Positions 29,837-39,221 of a stretch of 64,000 nt of DNA are shown piece after piece. The translations under genes were made by a program, and so were the position numbers. Location of the stretch: assembly GCA_016200545.1 (NCBI GenBank), contig JACQEO010000049.1, positions 43,767 through 107,766 of the forward strand, read 5' to 3'. The notes beneath the pieces were generated by a model. That model worked only from the letters and a program-made list of their open reading frames with translations. It had not been told where the DNA came from and ran no database searches. Position 1 is the stretch's first letter, and the number at the start of each line of letters is the position of its first letter. The stretch comes from Deltaproteobacteria bacterium (GTDB taxonomy: Bacteria > Desulfobacterota > Binatia > UTPRO1).

Positions 29837-32800
29837 CTAGGGGGTCGCGGTGGCCGTCGGATCCGGCGTCGCAGTCTCGGTCGGTGTGTCGATCGGCGTC
29901 GGCGTGTCGATCGGCGTCGGCGTGGCGGTCTCAGTCGGCGTCACAGTCACCGTCGGCGTGACCGTGGCCGTGGGGGTCGGCGTCGGCGTGACGGTGGCCG
30001 TGGGGGTCGGCGTCGGTGTCGGTGTGATCGTCGGAGTGGGCGTCACGGTTACCGTCGCAGTGGGTGTGACGGTCACCGTCACCGTCGGCGTCGGCGTGGC
30101 CGTTTCGGTCGGCGTCGGTGTCGGTGTGATCGTCGGAGTAGGCGTCACGGTCACCGTGGCGGGGGGTGTGACGGTCACCGTCACCGTCGGCGTCGGCGTG
30201 GCCGTTTCGGTCGGCGTCGGCGTGGCCGTTTCGGTCGGCGTCGGCGTGGCCGTTTCGGTCGGCGTCGGCGTGGCCGTTTCGGTCGGCGTCGGCGTGGCCG
30301 TTTCGGTCGGCGTCGGCGGTGTGATCGTCGGAGTAGGCGTCACGGTTACCGTCGCGGTGGGTGTGACGGTCTCGGTCGCCGTCGGCGTCGGTGTCGGTGT
30401 GATCGTCGGAGTAGGCGTCACGGTCACCGTCGCGGTGGGTGTGACGGTCACCGTCGCCGTCGGCGTCGGTGTCGGTGTGATCGTCGGAGTAGGCGTCACG
30501 GTTACCGTCGCGGTGGGTGTGACGGTCACCGTCGCCGTCGGCGTCGGTGTCGATGTGATCGTCGGAGTAGGCGTCACGGTCACCGTGGCGGTGGGTGTGA
30601 CGGTCACCGTCACCGTCGGCGTCGGCGTGGCCGTCTCGGTCGGCGTCGGCGTCGCGGTCTCGGTCGGCGTAACGGTGGCCGTGACTGTGGGGGTCGCCGT
30701 CGGCGTCGCCGTCTTGGTGGGGGTCGGTGTGACGGTGGCCGTGGTGGTCGCGGTGACCGTGGGGGTCGCCGTGGCGGTCACCGTCGGCGTGGGCGTGGGC
30801 GCCGCCGGCGGCACGACCAAGAGGCTGAACGTGCCGCTCGCGCCGTTGAAGCCGTCGACGACGATGAAGTACGTGTTGCCGGCCACCACCGTCGGCGTGA
30901 CGACCGAGCCATCGTTCGGACCACTGGCCGTCGCACAGCTCAGCGTGTCGTCGGTGCACGCCACCTGCGTACCCGCACCGCAGTTCTTGTCGCGAATGTA
31001 GAGGACCGTGTCGAACGTGGTCGCCACGCCGCACGTCTGTATGGTGGCGACACCGGAGAACGCCGGGGTCCACTGGAAGACCTGCTCGGGCGCATTGTCG
31101 ATCAGGGCGCAGGTGCCGGTCAGCGTGCTCGGCCCGCTGGTAGTACCGCCGAAGGTCCCACCCGCTGCCGGGATGACGATCGAATTCAAGCACGCATTCG
31201 GCGTCGCCGTTACCGTCGGGACGGGGATCGTGGTCGCCGTCGCTGTCGGTATCGGTGTCGCCGTCGCCGTCACGGTCGGCGTGACGGTGACCGTGGGGGT
31301 CACCGTGGGCGTCGCCGTGAGCGTCGCCGTCGGTGTGGGTGTGGGTAGCGCCGGCGGCACGATCGAGAGGTTGAACGCGCCGCTCGCGCCGTTGAAGCCG
31401 TCGACGACGATGAAGTACGTGTTGCCGGCCACCACCGTCGGTGTGACGACCGAGCCATCGTTCGGACCAGTGGCCGTCGCACAGCTCAGCGCGTCGTCGG
31501 AGCACGCGACCTGCGTACCTGAACCGCAGTTCTTGTCGCGAATGTAGAGGACCGTGTCGAACGTGGTCGCCACGCCGCACGTCTGTATGGTGGCGACACC
31601 GGAGAGCGCCGGGGTCCACTGGAAGACCTGCTCGGGGGCATTGTCGATCAGGGCGCAGGTGCCGCTCTGCGTGCTCGGCCCGCTGGTGGTACCGCTGAAG
31701 GTCCCACCCGCTGCCGGCACGACGGTCGGATTGAAGCACGCATTCGGCGTCGCCGTCACTGTCGGAATGGGAGTCGTGGTCGCCGTGGGCGTCGGTGTGG
31801 GTGTAGGTACCCCCGGCGGTACGACCAAGAGGTCGAACGCGCCGCTCGCGCCGTTGAAGCCGTCGACGACGATGAAGTACGTGTTGCCGGCCACCACCGT
31901 CGGCGTGATGACCGAACCCGAGTTCGGGCCAGTGGCCGTCATACAGCCCACCGTGTCGTCGGCGCACGCCAGTTGCGTACCCGCACCGCAGTTCTTGTCG
32001 CGGATGTAGAGGACCGTGTCGAAGGTGGTCCCGCCGCCGCACGTCTGTATGGTGGCGACACCGGAGAGCGCCGGGGTCCACTGGAAGACCTGCTCGGGCG
32101 CATTGTCGATCAGGGCGCAGCTGCCGGTCTGCGTGCTCCCGCCGCTGGTGATGCCGCTGAAGGTCCCACCCGCTGCCGGGATGACGGTCGGATTCGCGCA
32201 CGGATTCGGTGGTGTCACCGTTGGAGTTGGTGTCGGCGTCGCCGTGGGAGTCGGCGTCGGCGTGCGGGTTGGACCGATGATCCCCGGGGCCTGCAGGACG
32301 TAAGTCAGGAATGCGTTGATCGTCCCTCCCAAACCTGGAACGGACGCGGAAAGGATCTTCGATTGCCCCACCAAGGCGAGTGGATAGACGAGGCAGGCGC
32401 GGGCTATCCCCGGCTGGTTCCCGATGTGCACGCCGGTCGAGGCCTCGAAGGTCGTGGTGTCGCAGAGGGGTGATTGATCCGTCGCGCCGTTGCTTATGGT
32501 GATACTGGGATCCGCGGGGGTGAAGCTGAACCCCACCAAAATACCGTCAGGAACGGCGATGCCGGACCCGTCGGCGACCGTTGCGCTCACGATGCTGGTC
32601 GCCGTGCCGTCGCCGTTGTCCTGCACGACGTTCAAGACACCGAGGTGGATGCTCGCTGGCACACCCGGCGACGGTACCGGGGTGCTCGTCGGTTGCGCCG
32701 TGGGCGTGCCAGGGAAGGGCGTCAAAAAATCGGCCGGTGCAATCTTGGACGGGTTGATTACGAATGCTTGCTGTGTGAGGTTGCCGTTGTGCCGTAGGTC

Positions 32801-34009
32801 GGCGGACGACACGAAACCAAAGAACTGGAAGTTCGTCGACTGTCCCGCCTGTGCTCCCTCCGGCACTCGGGTGTACTGGATCAGCCTATGCCGTGGCACG
32901 ATATACTGGAAAATTTGGCTGCTTCCACTAGTGCCGTTGTTTAGAAGGTCCGCGGTCGACGAAAACGTCACTCGCCGTCCGTTCGGCGCGAGAGAGGGGG
33001 CTCGGCTCGAAGACATTCCGTTCGTCACTTGAACAATCTTCGTCGGATGCCTTGGCGAGACCTTTGCCAGGAAAATCTGGCTCATGAGACCATTCGGCCC
33101 AGGCTGATCCCATTCGAAGGCCATGCCCCTGCCGCTCGAAGTGATCGACGGAAAGCGCGCGTCGGTTACCCCACGGGTCACCTGCGACAGGACCCCTCTC
33201 GCCCAGACGTATATCTGCTGCGTTCCCGGATGCGCGCCACCCCCCATCAAATCGCCCCGTGATTCGAAGATGACCAGCTTACCGACCGAATTGACGACAG
33301 CGTGTGTGCCACCGCCGACGGTGACACGCGTAAGGGCGGCGGTACCGGGACCGCCCTGCGGCTGCGGGCAGGGCACCTGCCAGCACTGCGGACCGAGCTG
33401 GCTCAGATCGACCAGATAGATCTCTGGGACGGTACCCATCGTCCCGCCTCCGAGAAGGTCCGTCGACGACTGGAAAACGAGCGATTGACCCCAGAAGCTC
33501 AGGCTCGGGTTTTGGCAATCGCCGGGCCCGGCCGTCACCTGGTGGATCAGCTGCGTGTCGGTCGAGTACACGAAGATCTGGCGACCCGTCGTCGGCGAGG
33601 CATAGGCGTCACAGGCGTTCAGTGGATCTGCGCAGAAATCGCCATCCGCCTCGAACGCCACTTTGAAGGGCACGAACTGGATGTCGTTGGACATCGCCGG
33701 ATTGCGCGCGTTGTGGGCACCGAAGGTGATCTGGGAGATCCCGGGTTGTCCGGCGAAATCACGCATGATCAAGTCGAACATGAAGATCTGCCACCCAGTA
33801 CTGCCGTTTCCGAGCGGATCGCCGTTCGATTCGAACACCCAATTACTGGGGTCCTTCGTGATATATTTGCCGACCTCGCCTGCGCCCATGCTCGTCACCT
33901 GGACGACCGGCGGAGTGAATTTATGTAACGCGAAACTCGCCGTGACGCTCGTCATCACGATTGCCAGCGCCAGTGCGAACAATAGGGCGTTGTGCGCTCG
34001 CTTTCTCAT
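29837..34009 (-). CDS. Giant secreted protein: beta-propeller, three PPC-like repeats, Thr-Pro repeat tail
   Basis: About 1,390 aa from MRKRAHNALLFALALAIVMT, a Sec signal peptide ending ASFA (AGGGGGG about 8 nt upstream). Residues about 40-420 carry repeats such as GRRVTFSSTADLLNNGTSGS, like WD40/TolB-type propeller blades. A Ser/Pro linker and a beta domain follow. Then come three near-identical modules of about 135 residues (each with PAAGGTF, SCALIDNAPEQVFQWTP or its TCALIDNAPEQ variant, TTFDTVLYIRDKNC, NTYFIVVDGFNGASG) resembling bacterial pre-peptidase C-terminal domains, joined by TPTPT linkers. The last 320 or so residues are almost pure TPT/TVTVTPT repeats. No anchor was seen at the C-terminus. 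It is probably exported; adhesion or stalk-like function is a guess. Confidence 0.8.
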   Translation of the reverse strand: MRKRAHNALLFALALAIVMTSVTASFALHKFTPPVVQVTSMGAGEVGKYITKDPSNWVFESNGDPLGNGSTGWQIFMFDLIMRDFAGQPGISQITFGAHNARNPAMSNDIQFVPFKVAFEADGDFCADPLNACDAYASPTTGRQIFVYSTDTQLIHQVTAGPGDCQNPSLSFWGQSLVFQSSTDLLGGGTMGTVPEIYLVDLSQLGPQCWQVPCPQPQGGPGTAALTRVTVGGGTHAVVNSVGKLVIFESRGDLMGGGAHPGTQQIYVWARGVLSQVTRGVTDARFPSITSSGRGMAFEWDQPGPNGLMSQIFLAKVSPRHPTKIVQVTNGMSSSRAPSLAPNGRRVTFSSTADLLNNGTSGSSQIFQYIVPRHRLIQYTRVPEGAQAGQSTNFQFFGFVSSADLRHNGNLTQQAFVINPSKIAPADFLTPFPGTPTAQPTSTPVPSPGVPASIHLGVLNVVQDNGDGTATSIVSATVADGSGIAVPDGILVGFSFTPADPSITISNGATDQSPLCDTTTFEASTGVHIGNQPGIARACLVYPLALVGQSKILSASVPGLGGTINAFLTYVLQAPGIIGPTRTPTPTPTATPTPTPTVTPPNPCANPTVIPAAGGTFSGITSGGSTQTGSCALIDNAPEQVFQWTPALSGVATIQTCGGGTTFDTVLYIRDKNCGAGTQLACADDTVGCMTATGPNSGSVITPTVVAGNTYFIVVDGFNGASGAFDLLVVPPGVPTPTPTPTATTTPIPTVTATPNACFNPTVVPAAGGTFSGTTSGPSTQSGTCALIDNAPEQVFQWTPALSGVATIQTCGVATTFDTVLYIRDKNCGSGTQVACSDDALSCATATGPNDGSVVTPTVVAGNTYFIVVDGFNGASGAFNLSIVPPALPTPTPTATLTATPTVTPTVTVTPTVTATATPIPTATATTIPVPTVTATPNACLNSIVIPAAGGTFGGTTSGPSTLTGTCALIDNAPEQVFQWTPAFSGVATIQTCGVATTFDTVLYIRDKNCGAGTQVACTDDTLSCATASGPNDGSVVTPTVVAGNTYFIVVDGFNGASGTFSLLVVPPAAPTPTPTVTATATPTVTATTTATVTPTPTKTATPTATPTVTATVTPTETATPTPTETATPTPTVTVTVTPTATVTVTPTPTITSTPTPTATVTVTPTATVTVTPTPTITPTPTPTATVTVTPTATVTVTPTPTITPTPTPTATETVTPTATVTVTPTPTITPPTPTETATPTPTETATPTPTETATPTPTETATPTPTETATPTPTVTVTVTPPATVTVTPTPTITPTPTPTETATPTPTVTVTVTPTATVTVTPTPTITPTPTPTPTATVTPTPTPTATVTPTVTVTPTETATPTPIDTPTPIDTPTETATPDPTATATP
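29845..30800. repeat. Low-complexity tandem repeat encoding Thr-Pro-Val tail
   Basis: About 950 bp built from GTCGGCGTC/GGTGTGAC-type units. A repeat of about 72 bp recurs between 30000 and 30620, and a 24-bp unit (GGCGTCGGCGTGGCCGTTTC plus GGTC) is repeated five to six times at 30190-30315. It codes for the C-terminal tail of the giant protein and is prone to slippage, so copy number may differ between strains or assemblies. Confidence 0.85.
30795..32205. repeat. Three tandem copies of a domain-length DNA repeat
   Basis: Near-identical blocks at about 30795-31195, 31330-31740 and 31805-32205 encode the three PPC-like modules. They share long identical runs, for example around the codons for DNAPEQVFQW and TYFIVVDGFNG, which implies recent duplication or gene conversion inside the gene. 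Confidence 0.8.
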
Positions 34010-34039
34010 ACGATGTCCCCCCTGGATGTGCATGGCGCC

Positions 34040-36831
34040 CTAGTTCGCTGTTTGAATGATGTCGATGTCGTCGCGATTGGCTCGCCCGAAGACGACGTCG
34101 GTCTTCCCGTCCCCGTCGACGTCTACGCAAGCCACGGTGCGCGGGGCACTGCCGACCGGGATGGCCACTTCGCGGCGATTCCAGGTGTCATCGCCGTTTC
34201 CGAAGAGCATGAGGATGTCGGCGGTTCTCGTGCTTGCCACAGCGACGTCGGTGTTCCCGTCGCCGTTGGAATCCCCCGTACAGAGATCCCTGGGATTCTT
34301 TCGACCGCGCCGGTGAACCGTCCCCTTCGTGAAGTTTCCCGATCCATCGTTCAAGAAGATCACGAGAGTGCCCGCATCTGGGAGTCCTTGGGAATTGATC
34401 ACCAAAAGATCGGGCGCATCGTCATGGTTGACGTCGGCGACTGCGACCGCCCACGGATCTGTCCCACCGCTGGTCATGTCGGTTCTGCTGTAAACTCCGA
34501 CCGCGCTCGATCGGTACAGAGTGAGGCTGCCCGTCGGCCCCAGTGTCTGCGTCGCGCTCGGCTTCGGTGTGGACGTCGGTCCCGGAGTCTGGCCGTTGCC
34601 GGCGTCGGTCGCCGTCGGTGTCGGCGTCCCAATCGGAGTCGGCGTTGCAGCGGACGCCGGCGGGACTCACTGTTGTTTCCTGAAGGAAGCTGCCGGTTCC
34701 GGTTCCGAAGTACGGGTTGCAGCTGGTTACCGGTGCCGATCGGCAGACGACGACGTCCTGGTGACTGTCATCGTTGACGTCGACGATCGTGGCGGCCGCG
34801 CTCTTGACGCTGCCCGTGCTACCGCCGTCGATGGCCGGTACGCCGTTCGCGAACTGACCGCCGGGTTGCCCGGTGTAGAGCATCATCGTGCTCCGGCCAC
34901 CGGAACCGAACGACCCCAGCAGATCGAGCCATCCATCTTCATTGAAATCGGCGGCCGACAGTGCCTGCAGGCCGCGCGCGGTTGGGATCGTCATCGTGCT
35001 CGGCATCGCGCCGCTTCCGTCGTTGAAGAGAAGCGCAATGCCGCACGCTCTGTGTCCGGATGTTTCCACGGCGAGGTCCATCGCGCCGTTGCGATCGAAA
35101 TCGGCCGCGAGGAGTGGACCCTTCACTGTCGCGTCGATGGGAATCGCAGTGTTGGTGAAGTTGCCGGTGCCATCGTTACGCAGCAGCGTGAGACCACGTG
35201 CGCCGGCCTGGTGGAGCACGGCGACGATGTCCAACGCGCCATCGCCGTCGAAGTCACCGATCACCGCGGGCATCTTGGTGGCGGTCGTCCCGAGCATGCG
35301 GACCGCGCTGAACTGCCCCTTGCCGTTTCCCAACAAGAGCCACAGCCGCCCCGGAGCGCCGACGACGACCAGATCCTGATTCCCGTCACCGTCGAAGTCG
35401 CCCGCGGCGATGGAGACGAGCGTTGCACCGATCTGCGGCACGCAGCCTTTGCAACTGTTCGCGCCGAGGATGCCACACACCTGGCCGGGCTCGAGGACGC
35501 CGTTACCGCACGTCTCGATGCCGAGCGGTGGGACGTCGTACCCGGCGCTCGTGTTGCCGAAGAAAACCTCCAATCCGACGCTGCGGTGACCGTGGGTCGC
35601 CACGACCGCATCGGGGACGCCGTCGTTGTTCATGTCTGCGAGAAGGACGGTGGTCGGCGGATCTTGGACGAGCGCGAGTGGGACCGTCTCCATCGTCGTT
35701 CCCTCGGCGATGTCGACCTTCTCCAGGGCCCTCGTCCCATTGTTGACCCGGACGATGTCCGTGGAAGGGGTGTTGTCGTCGAACGTTTCCGTGCGTGGAA
35801 TTCCGCTGCCCGACGGCTGCACGATCGTGTCGTCCGGGAGGAGATCATTGGAGAGGGGCACAAACTTCAATCCGCCGAGCCCGCGCAAAATCATGACGCT
35901 GTTGAACTGGATGAGTCCAGCGGCCATGTCGAGGATGCCGTCGCCGTCGAAATCGGCAAAGTCCATCGACTGCGCGGTCTGCGGCAGCAAAAGTGTCTTG
36001 GCAAGCGTGAAGGAGCCCGATGCGGATCCGAGATAGATCGTCACCGTTCCATCTCGCGAGAGCACCGCGAGATCCGCGATGCCGTCGTTGTCGAGGTTGA
36101 CCATCGAGATCGTGTGCGGGATGGGCAGCGAAGGCACGGTGGTCGAAGACAGCGTGAAGATGCCGTGGCCATCGCCCATGTAAAAGATCAGCGCGCGCGA
36201 ACCGTTTCCGCCACCCGCGACCGCGATGTCGAGATTGTTGTCGAGATTGAAATCGCCGATGGCAGCGTAGACCGGCGTCCTCATCGGAAGCACGGTCGTG
36301 GTCGAGCGCGGAAAAGCACCCGTGCCGTCCCCAAAACGCATCGACATGATCCTTTGGCTCGTACTGATCACCACGAAATCCATGTTGCCGTCGTGGTCGA
36401 GGTCCGCCGCCTGGACGGAGTTGGGCTGCTTGCCGACCGCGAAGGTTGCGGTCTTCTGAAATCCTCCCGTCGCCTTTTGCAGATAGATGACGGCGATGCC
36501 GGCGTCACGATCGCTGGCGGCGACGTCCGAGAGCCCATCGTTGCTGAAATCAGCGCAGACGGCGCCACGAGGACGCGCCGTCGCGGAGATGCTCGTCCAG
36601 AAGGCAAAGTGGCCACTGCCGGCGTTCCGCAGAATTGTCAGATCCTGCGAGCCTTGATCGGCGACGATCACGTCTGGGGCGCCGTCGCCGTTATAGTCCC
36701 CGGCGTGCAGGCCCTGGGGAATGTCGTTGACGGGAAGCAAGTACTTGCCGATGGGGGTAGGTCGCGAAGGTCGTAGCGGGTAGACCGACGCCGACGGCGC
36801 CGGCGAGGACGAGGGCGGCGATGACGCGCGT
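34040..36831 (-). pseudogene. Secreted FG-GAP (VCBS) repeat protein, frameshifted
   Basis: The main frame (about 36776 down to 34650) encodes a beta-propeller-type FG-GAP protein with many Ca-binding-like blades (AGDYNGDGAPDVIVADQ, ADFDGDGILDMAAG, GDFDGDGNQDLVVVG) and one CGNGVLEPGQVC segment. Two frame breaks are visible. Near 34650 the Thr-Pro linker changes frame (SPAGV then AATPTPIGTPTPTAT), and a last section with DVNHDDAPDLLVINSQG and DVDGDGKTDVVFG continues to 34040. At the front a signal-peptide-like run (TRVIAALVLAGAVGVGLPA, from 36831) is in another frame, offset at a run of five C/G near 36755, and has no start codon. It is either a decayed gene or one hit by sequence errors. No downstream partner was recognised; 30 bp separate it from the giant protein gene. 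Confidence 0.75.
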
Positions 36832-37160
36832 CGCTCTGGGTCGCCAGCCGCGAGCAGCCTGCGCCTAGTTGTCGACGTAGGCGCACAGCGACGCGATGCA
36901 CGACGAGGCGACCACCGGCATCCGATTTGCGGCCGACCCGAGGTTGGAGCACGTCTCATCGCCTGATGCGGCCTAGCGCCGCTTGACCCGGCAAGTGTTC
37001 AGGAGACATGGACGATTGAGCAGAAGTACGGTTCACGGTGTCGTCGGACAGCGGCCACAGCGGGCACGGCAGCCAGCGGGCGGCATCACGGAGCGATCAG
37101 CTGCGGGTTCAGCAACACGCGTGCCATCGCCCGAAGTAATTTCATGAGGTTATCGGCAGC
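36832..37160. other. Non-coding or decayed stretch upstream of the FG-GAP gene
   Basis: No intact gene is supported. On the minus strand a short open segment ends with SSCIASLCAYVDN and a stop (36867-36869) just before the signal-like run of the FG-GAP gene; it could be the tail of another decayed secreted protein. Confidence 0.35.
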
Positions 37161-37161
37161 T

Positions 37162-37540
37162 CTAGGGCGCACAGGGGGTCTCAGTCCTGCACGGTTTGCA
37201 CGGATGCAACGCCGCTTGCTTCTTCGGGCACTGGCGCGCGGCGCCGGGTAGAGGGAGGCGCTGCACCCGCGTTGGTGACGCAGGGAATCCTCGCACGCGT
37301 AACCTCGAGATCGGCGCCGTCACGATCCTCATGCAGGCGATCGTGTCGACGAATGGGTCGATGTCGCCTTCGATCCTCGAGGTGTCGCCAGTCGTGAGAC
37401 AGCCGCCCTTGGCCTCGATGCGGGCGAAACCGGTACGTTCCACGCGAACGTTGCACGCCAGTATTGCCGAGACCTTACGCAGGCTTCGTCTTCGCGGCAC
37501 AGTGCTCTCGTCCGTAGGCGCCGCGCGCGAGTACCGAGCA
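37162..37540 (-). pseudogene. Remnant of a Cys-containing secreted protein (EAKGGCLTTGD family)
   Basis: The minus-strand reading includes ILACNVRVERTGF, ARIEAKGGCLTTGDTSRIEG and DIDPFVDTIACM. This matches a motif (FxKAEAKGGCxTTGDxxxIEAxVDxFV) I know as recurrent in secreted proteins of related bacteria. The segments before and after change character, with Arg-rich, Pro-rich sequence, no signal peptide and no clear start, so only a fragment of the domain remains. The frame itself is open from 37734 to 37162. It may be another casualty of the same decay seen in the FG-GAP gene. Confidence 0.35.
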
Positions 37541-37890
37541 CGGCTGCCTCCCCGAAGGCGACCGAGAAGCGAGAGGACTCTCCGGTGCGCCGTGCGCCGC
37601 CATGACGGCTGGAAGGGAAGCAGGTCGCGTAGCATCAAGAAGGCGATCGTTGCGTCGGACTCGTCATGCGGGGATGCGACAGCATGCGGAGATGCGCCGA
37701 CATCCGTGCCACGCTGGCCATCCGGACGATGCACCGGGCGGGACGGCGAACCGGAACGGGCGCTTGTGCACCGCCGAGGCGGGTGCTGCGGAGACCACGG
37801 GTTCGCAGCGTGCGCCCCCGGATCGCCGGGAGACTCACGTCTCCCGGCGGCACCGGATCAGATCAATGCAAGCGTCGAAGCTTTGGGCGA

Positions 37891-38562
37891 CTACTCGGCG
37901 ACTTTGAGCTCGACGCGGCGGTTCTGCGCGCGGCCGTCGTCGGTATCGTTACTGGCGACCGGCTGCGTCTCGCCGAGTCCGCGGACGGAGAGCCGTGAGT
38001 CCGGAACCCCTTCCTTGGCGAGGAACTGCTTCACCGAGGTCGCACGCTGCAACGAGAGTTTCAGATTGTACGGATCGCTCCCGACCGAATCGGTATGGCC
38101 CTCGACCGAGATCTGCACGTTGGGATTGTCCTTGAGGATGGTCGCCGCTTCACGGAGGATCCCGGCGGCGTCGGCGCGGATATTCGCCTTGTTGAAGTCG
38201 AAATTGACGCCGCGAAGCACGATCTTCCTCTGTACAGGCGGCGCGGCAGCGGGAGGCGGAGGAGGTGGTGCTTGTGCGACGACGGCCTCGCGATCCAACA
38301 AGCAGTGTCCGATGATCGCGCCGACGATCGCGCCGCCGACGGCGCCGCTTGCGGCCGCGACCCCTTTGTCCTCGTTATCGTTGCCGACGTTGAACGCGCC
38401 CGAGTTGTTGGCGCCCGCCCCAGCGGCGATGCCGCCGCCGATCGCGCCGACACCGGCGCCCTCGAGGGCGCCCATTCCCCAGGGCTTCTGCATGCAGGTG
38501 CAGCCGACCGCGAACGCCACCAGCAACACCGACGTTACCGCGAAGCGCAGTCCGACTTTCAT
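37891..38562 (-). CDS. OmpA-family lipoprotein with glycine-zipper segment
   Basis: 223 aa with AAGGAGG about 6 nt before the ATG. The signal peptide MKVGLRFAVTSVLLVAFAVG is followed by C, making a lipobox. Residues about 28-85 are Gly/Ala-rich with a glycine-zipper look (GAGVGAIGGGIAAGAG, SGAVGGAIVGAIIG). A proline-rich linker follows, then a C-terminal OmpA peptidoglycan-binding domain (VNFDFNKANIRADAAGILRE, VEGHTDSVGSDPYNLKLSLQ, GETQPVASNDTDDGRAQNRR). It probably anchors the outer membrane to peptidoglycan. It stands alone and is convergent with nothing obvious. Confidence 0.92.
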   Translation of the reverse strand: MKVGLRFAVTSVLLVAFAVGCTCMQKPWGMGALEGAGVGAIGGGIAAGAGANNSGAFNVGNDNEDKGVAAASGAVGGAIVGAIIGHCLLDREAVVAQAPPPPPPAAAPPVQRKIVLRGVNFDFNKANIRADAAGILREAATILKDNPNVQISVEGHTDSVGSDPYNLKLSLQRATSVKQFLAKEGVPDSRLSVRGLGETQPVASNDTDDGRAQNRRVELKVAE

Positions 38563-39221
38563 CAGCCACCTCCTTGAATTGGCGATCCAGAGTCGTGGAT
38601 CGGTATTCCACGAGCAGACCCGCCCGCGCCCATCTCAAAGCTCGCCTTCCGTAACGGAGTTGGCGCGTCGATGTCAAGATCAAGCAAACATCGCACGATT
38701 CGAGGGCGCTGCAGGCGCGATCCGCGCCGGAACGGCACACCCGGCGCGACCCGTGGGAGGGACGTCGGGACCACGCGCGGTAACGCGCGACACGCGACGC
38801 CGTCGCTCGGGCGCCGTCGTATCGCGTGCCGCGAGCCACGCGCGCGGCAACGATCGCGCCCGCACGCTATTTTTCCCAGCGCTCGATTTTTTTCTTGCGT
38901 TCACCATCCGCAGAGAGTAGTCAGAACGTTCACCGGAAAAAATCGCAGTAGAACATTTTTCGCAACAAAACCATATCAATGTTTTACGGTAATCTACCCG
39001 CCATGATCGTCGCGTGTGACGGTCGCGACGGGAGAGCCGCGCGCGCGCTGTGCACGGTGCGAGGGACGAACGCCGCAACTCCGCGTCCTGCGGCGCACGC
39101 GAAGCTATCCCCAGGGTGTGGACAACCTCGGAAGTGACGTCGGCGTGGATCGTGCGGATGGGGCGGTGCGGGGAGGAAGGGGAGGCCGCGGGGACGAGTA
39201 AGCGAGGGAGGGCTCGGGGTG
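38563..39221. promoter_or_regulatory. dnaA upstream region with AT-rich stretch and a near-consensus DnaA box
   Basis: 659 bp without a supported gene between the divergent OmpA lipoprotein and dnaA. Within it, 38868-39000 is notably AT-rich for this genome, with runs such as GCTCGATTTTTTTCTTGCG and ATATCAATGTTTTACGG. TGTGGACAA at 39117-39125 differs from the consensus DnaA box (TGTGGATAA) by one base, and a weaker CTATCCCCA lies at 39105-39113. The layout is compatible with dnaA autoregulation or an origin, but only one good box was found. Confidence 0.45.

Noticed and set aside
30000..30620. CRISPR-like regular repeat spacing
   Set aside because: The repeats are coding, contiguous and have no unique spacers; they encode TPT units in frame.
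29850..31001. Long plus-strand frame made of Gly-Val repeats
   Set aside because: It is the complement of the Thr-Pro repeat tail of the minus-strand giant protein; it has no signal peptide, domain or ribosome site.
34521..36776. 751-codon plus-strand frame
   Set aside because: Arg/Glu/His-rich shadow of the minus-strand FG-GAP gene, whose blades are clearly real.
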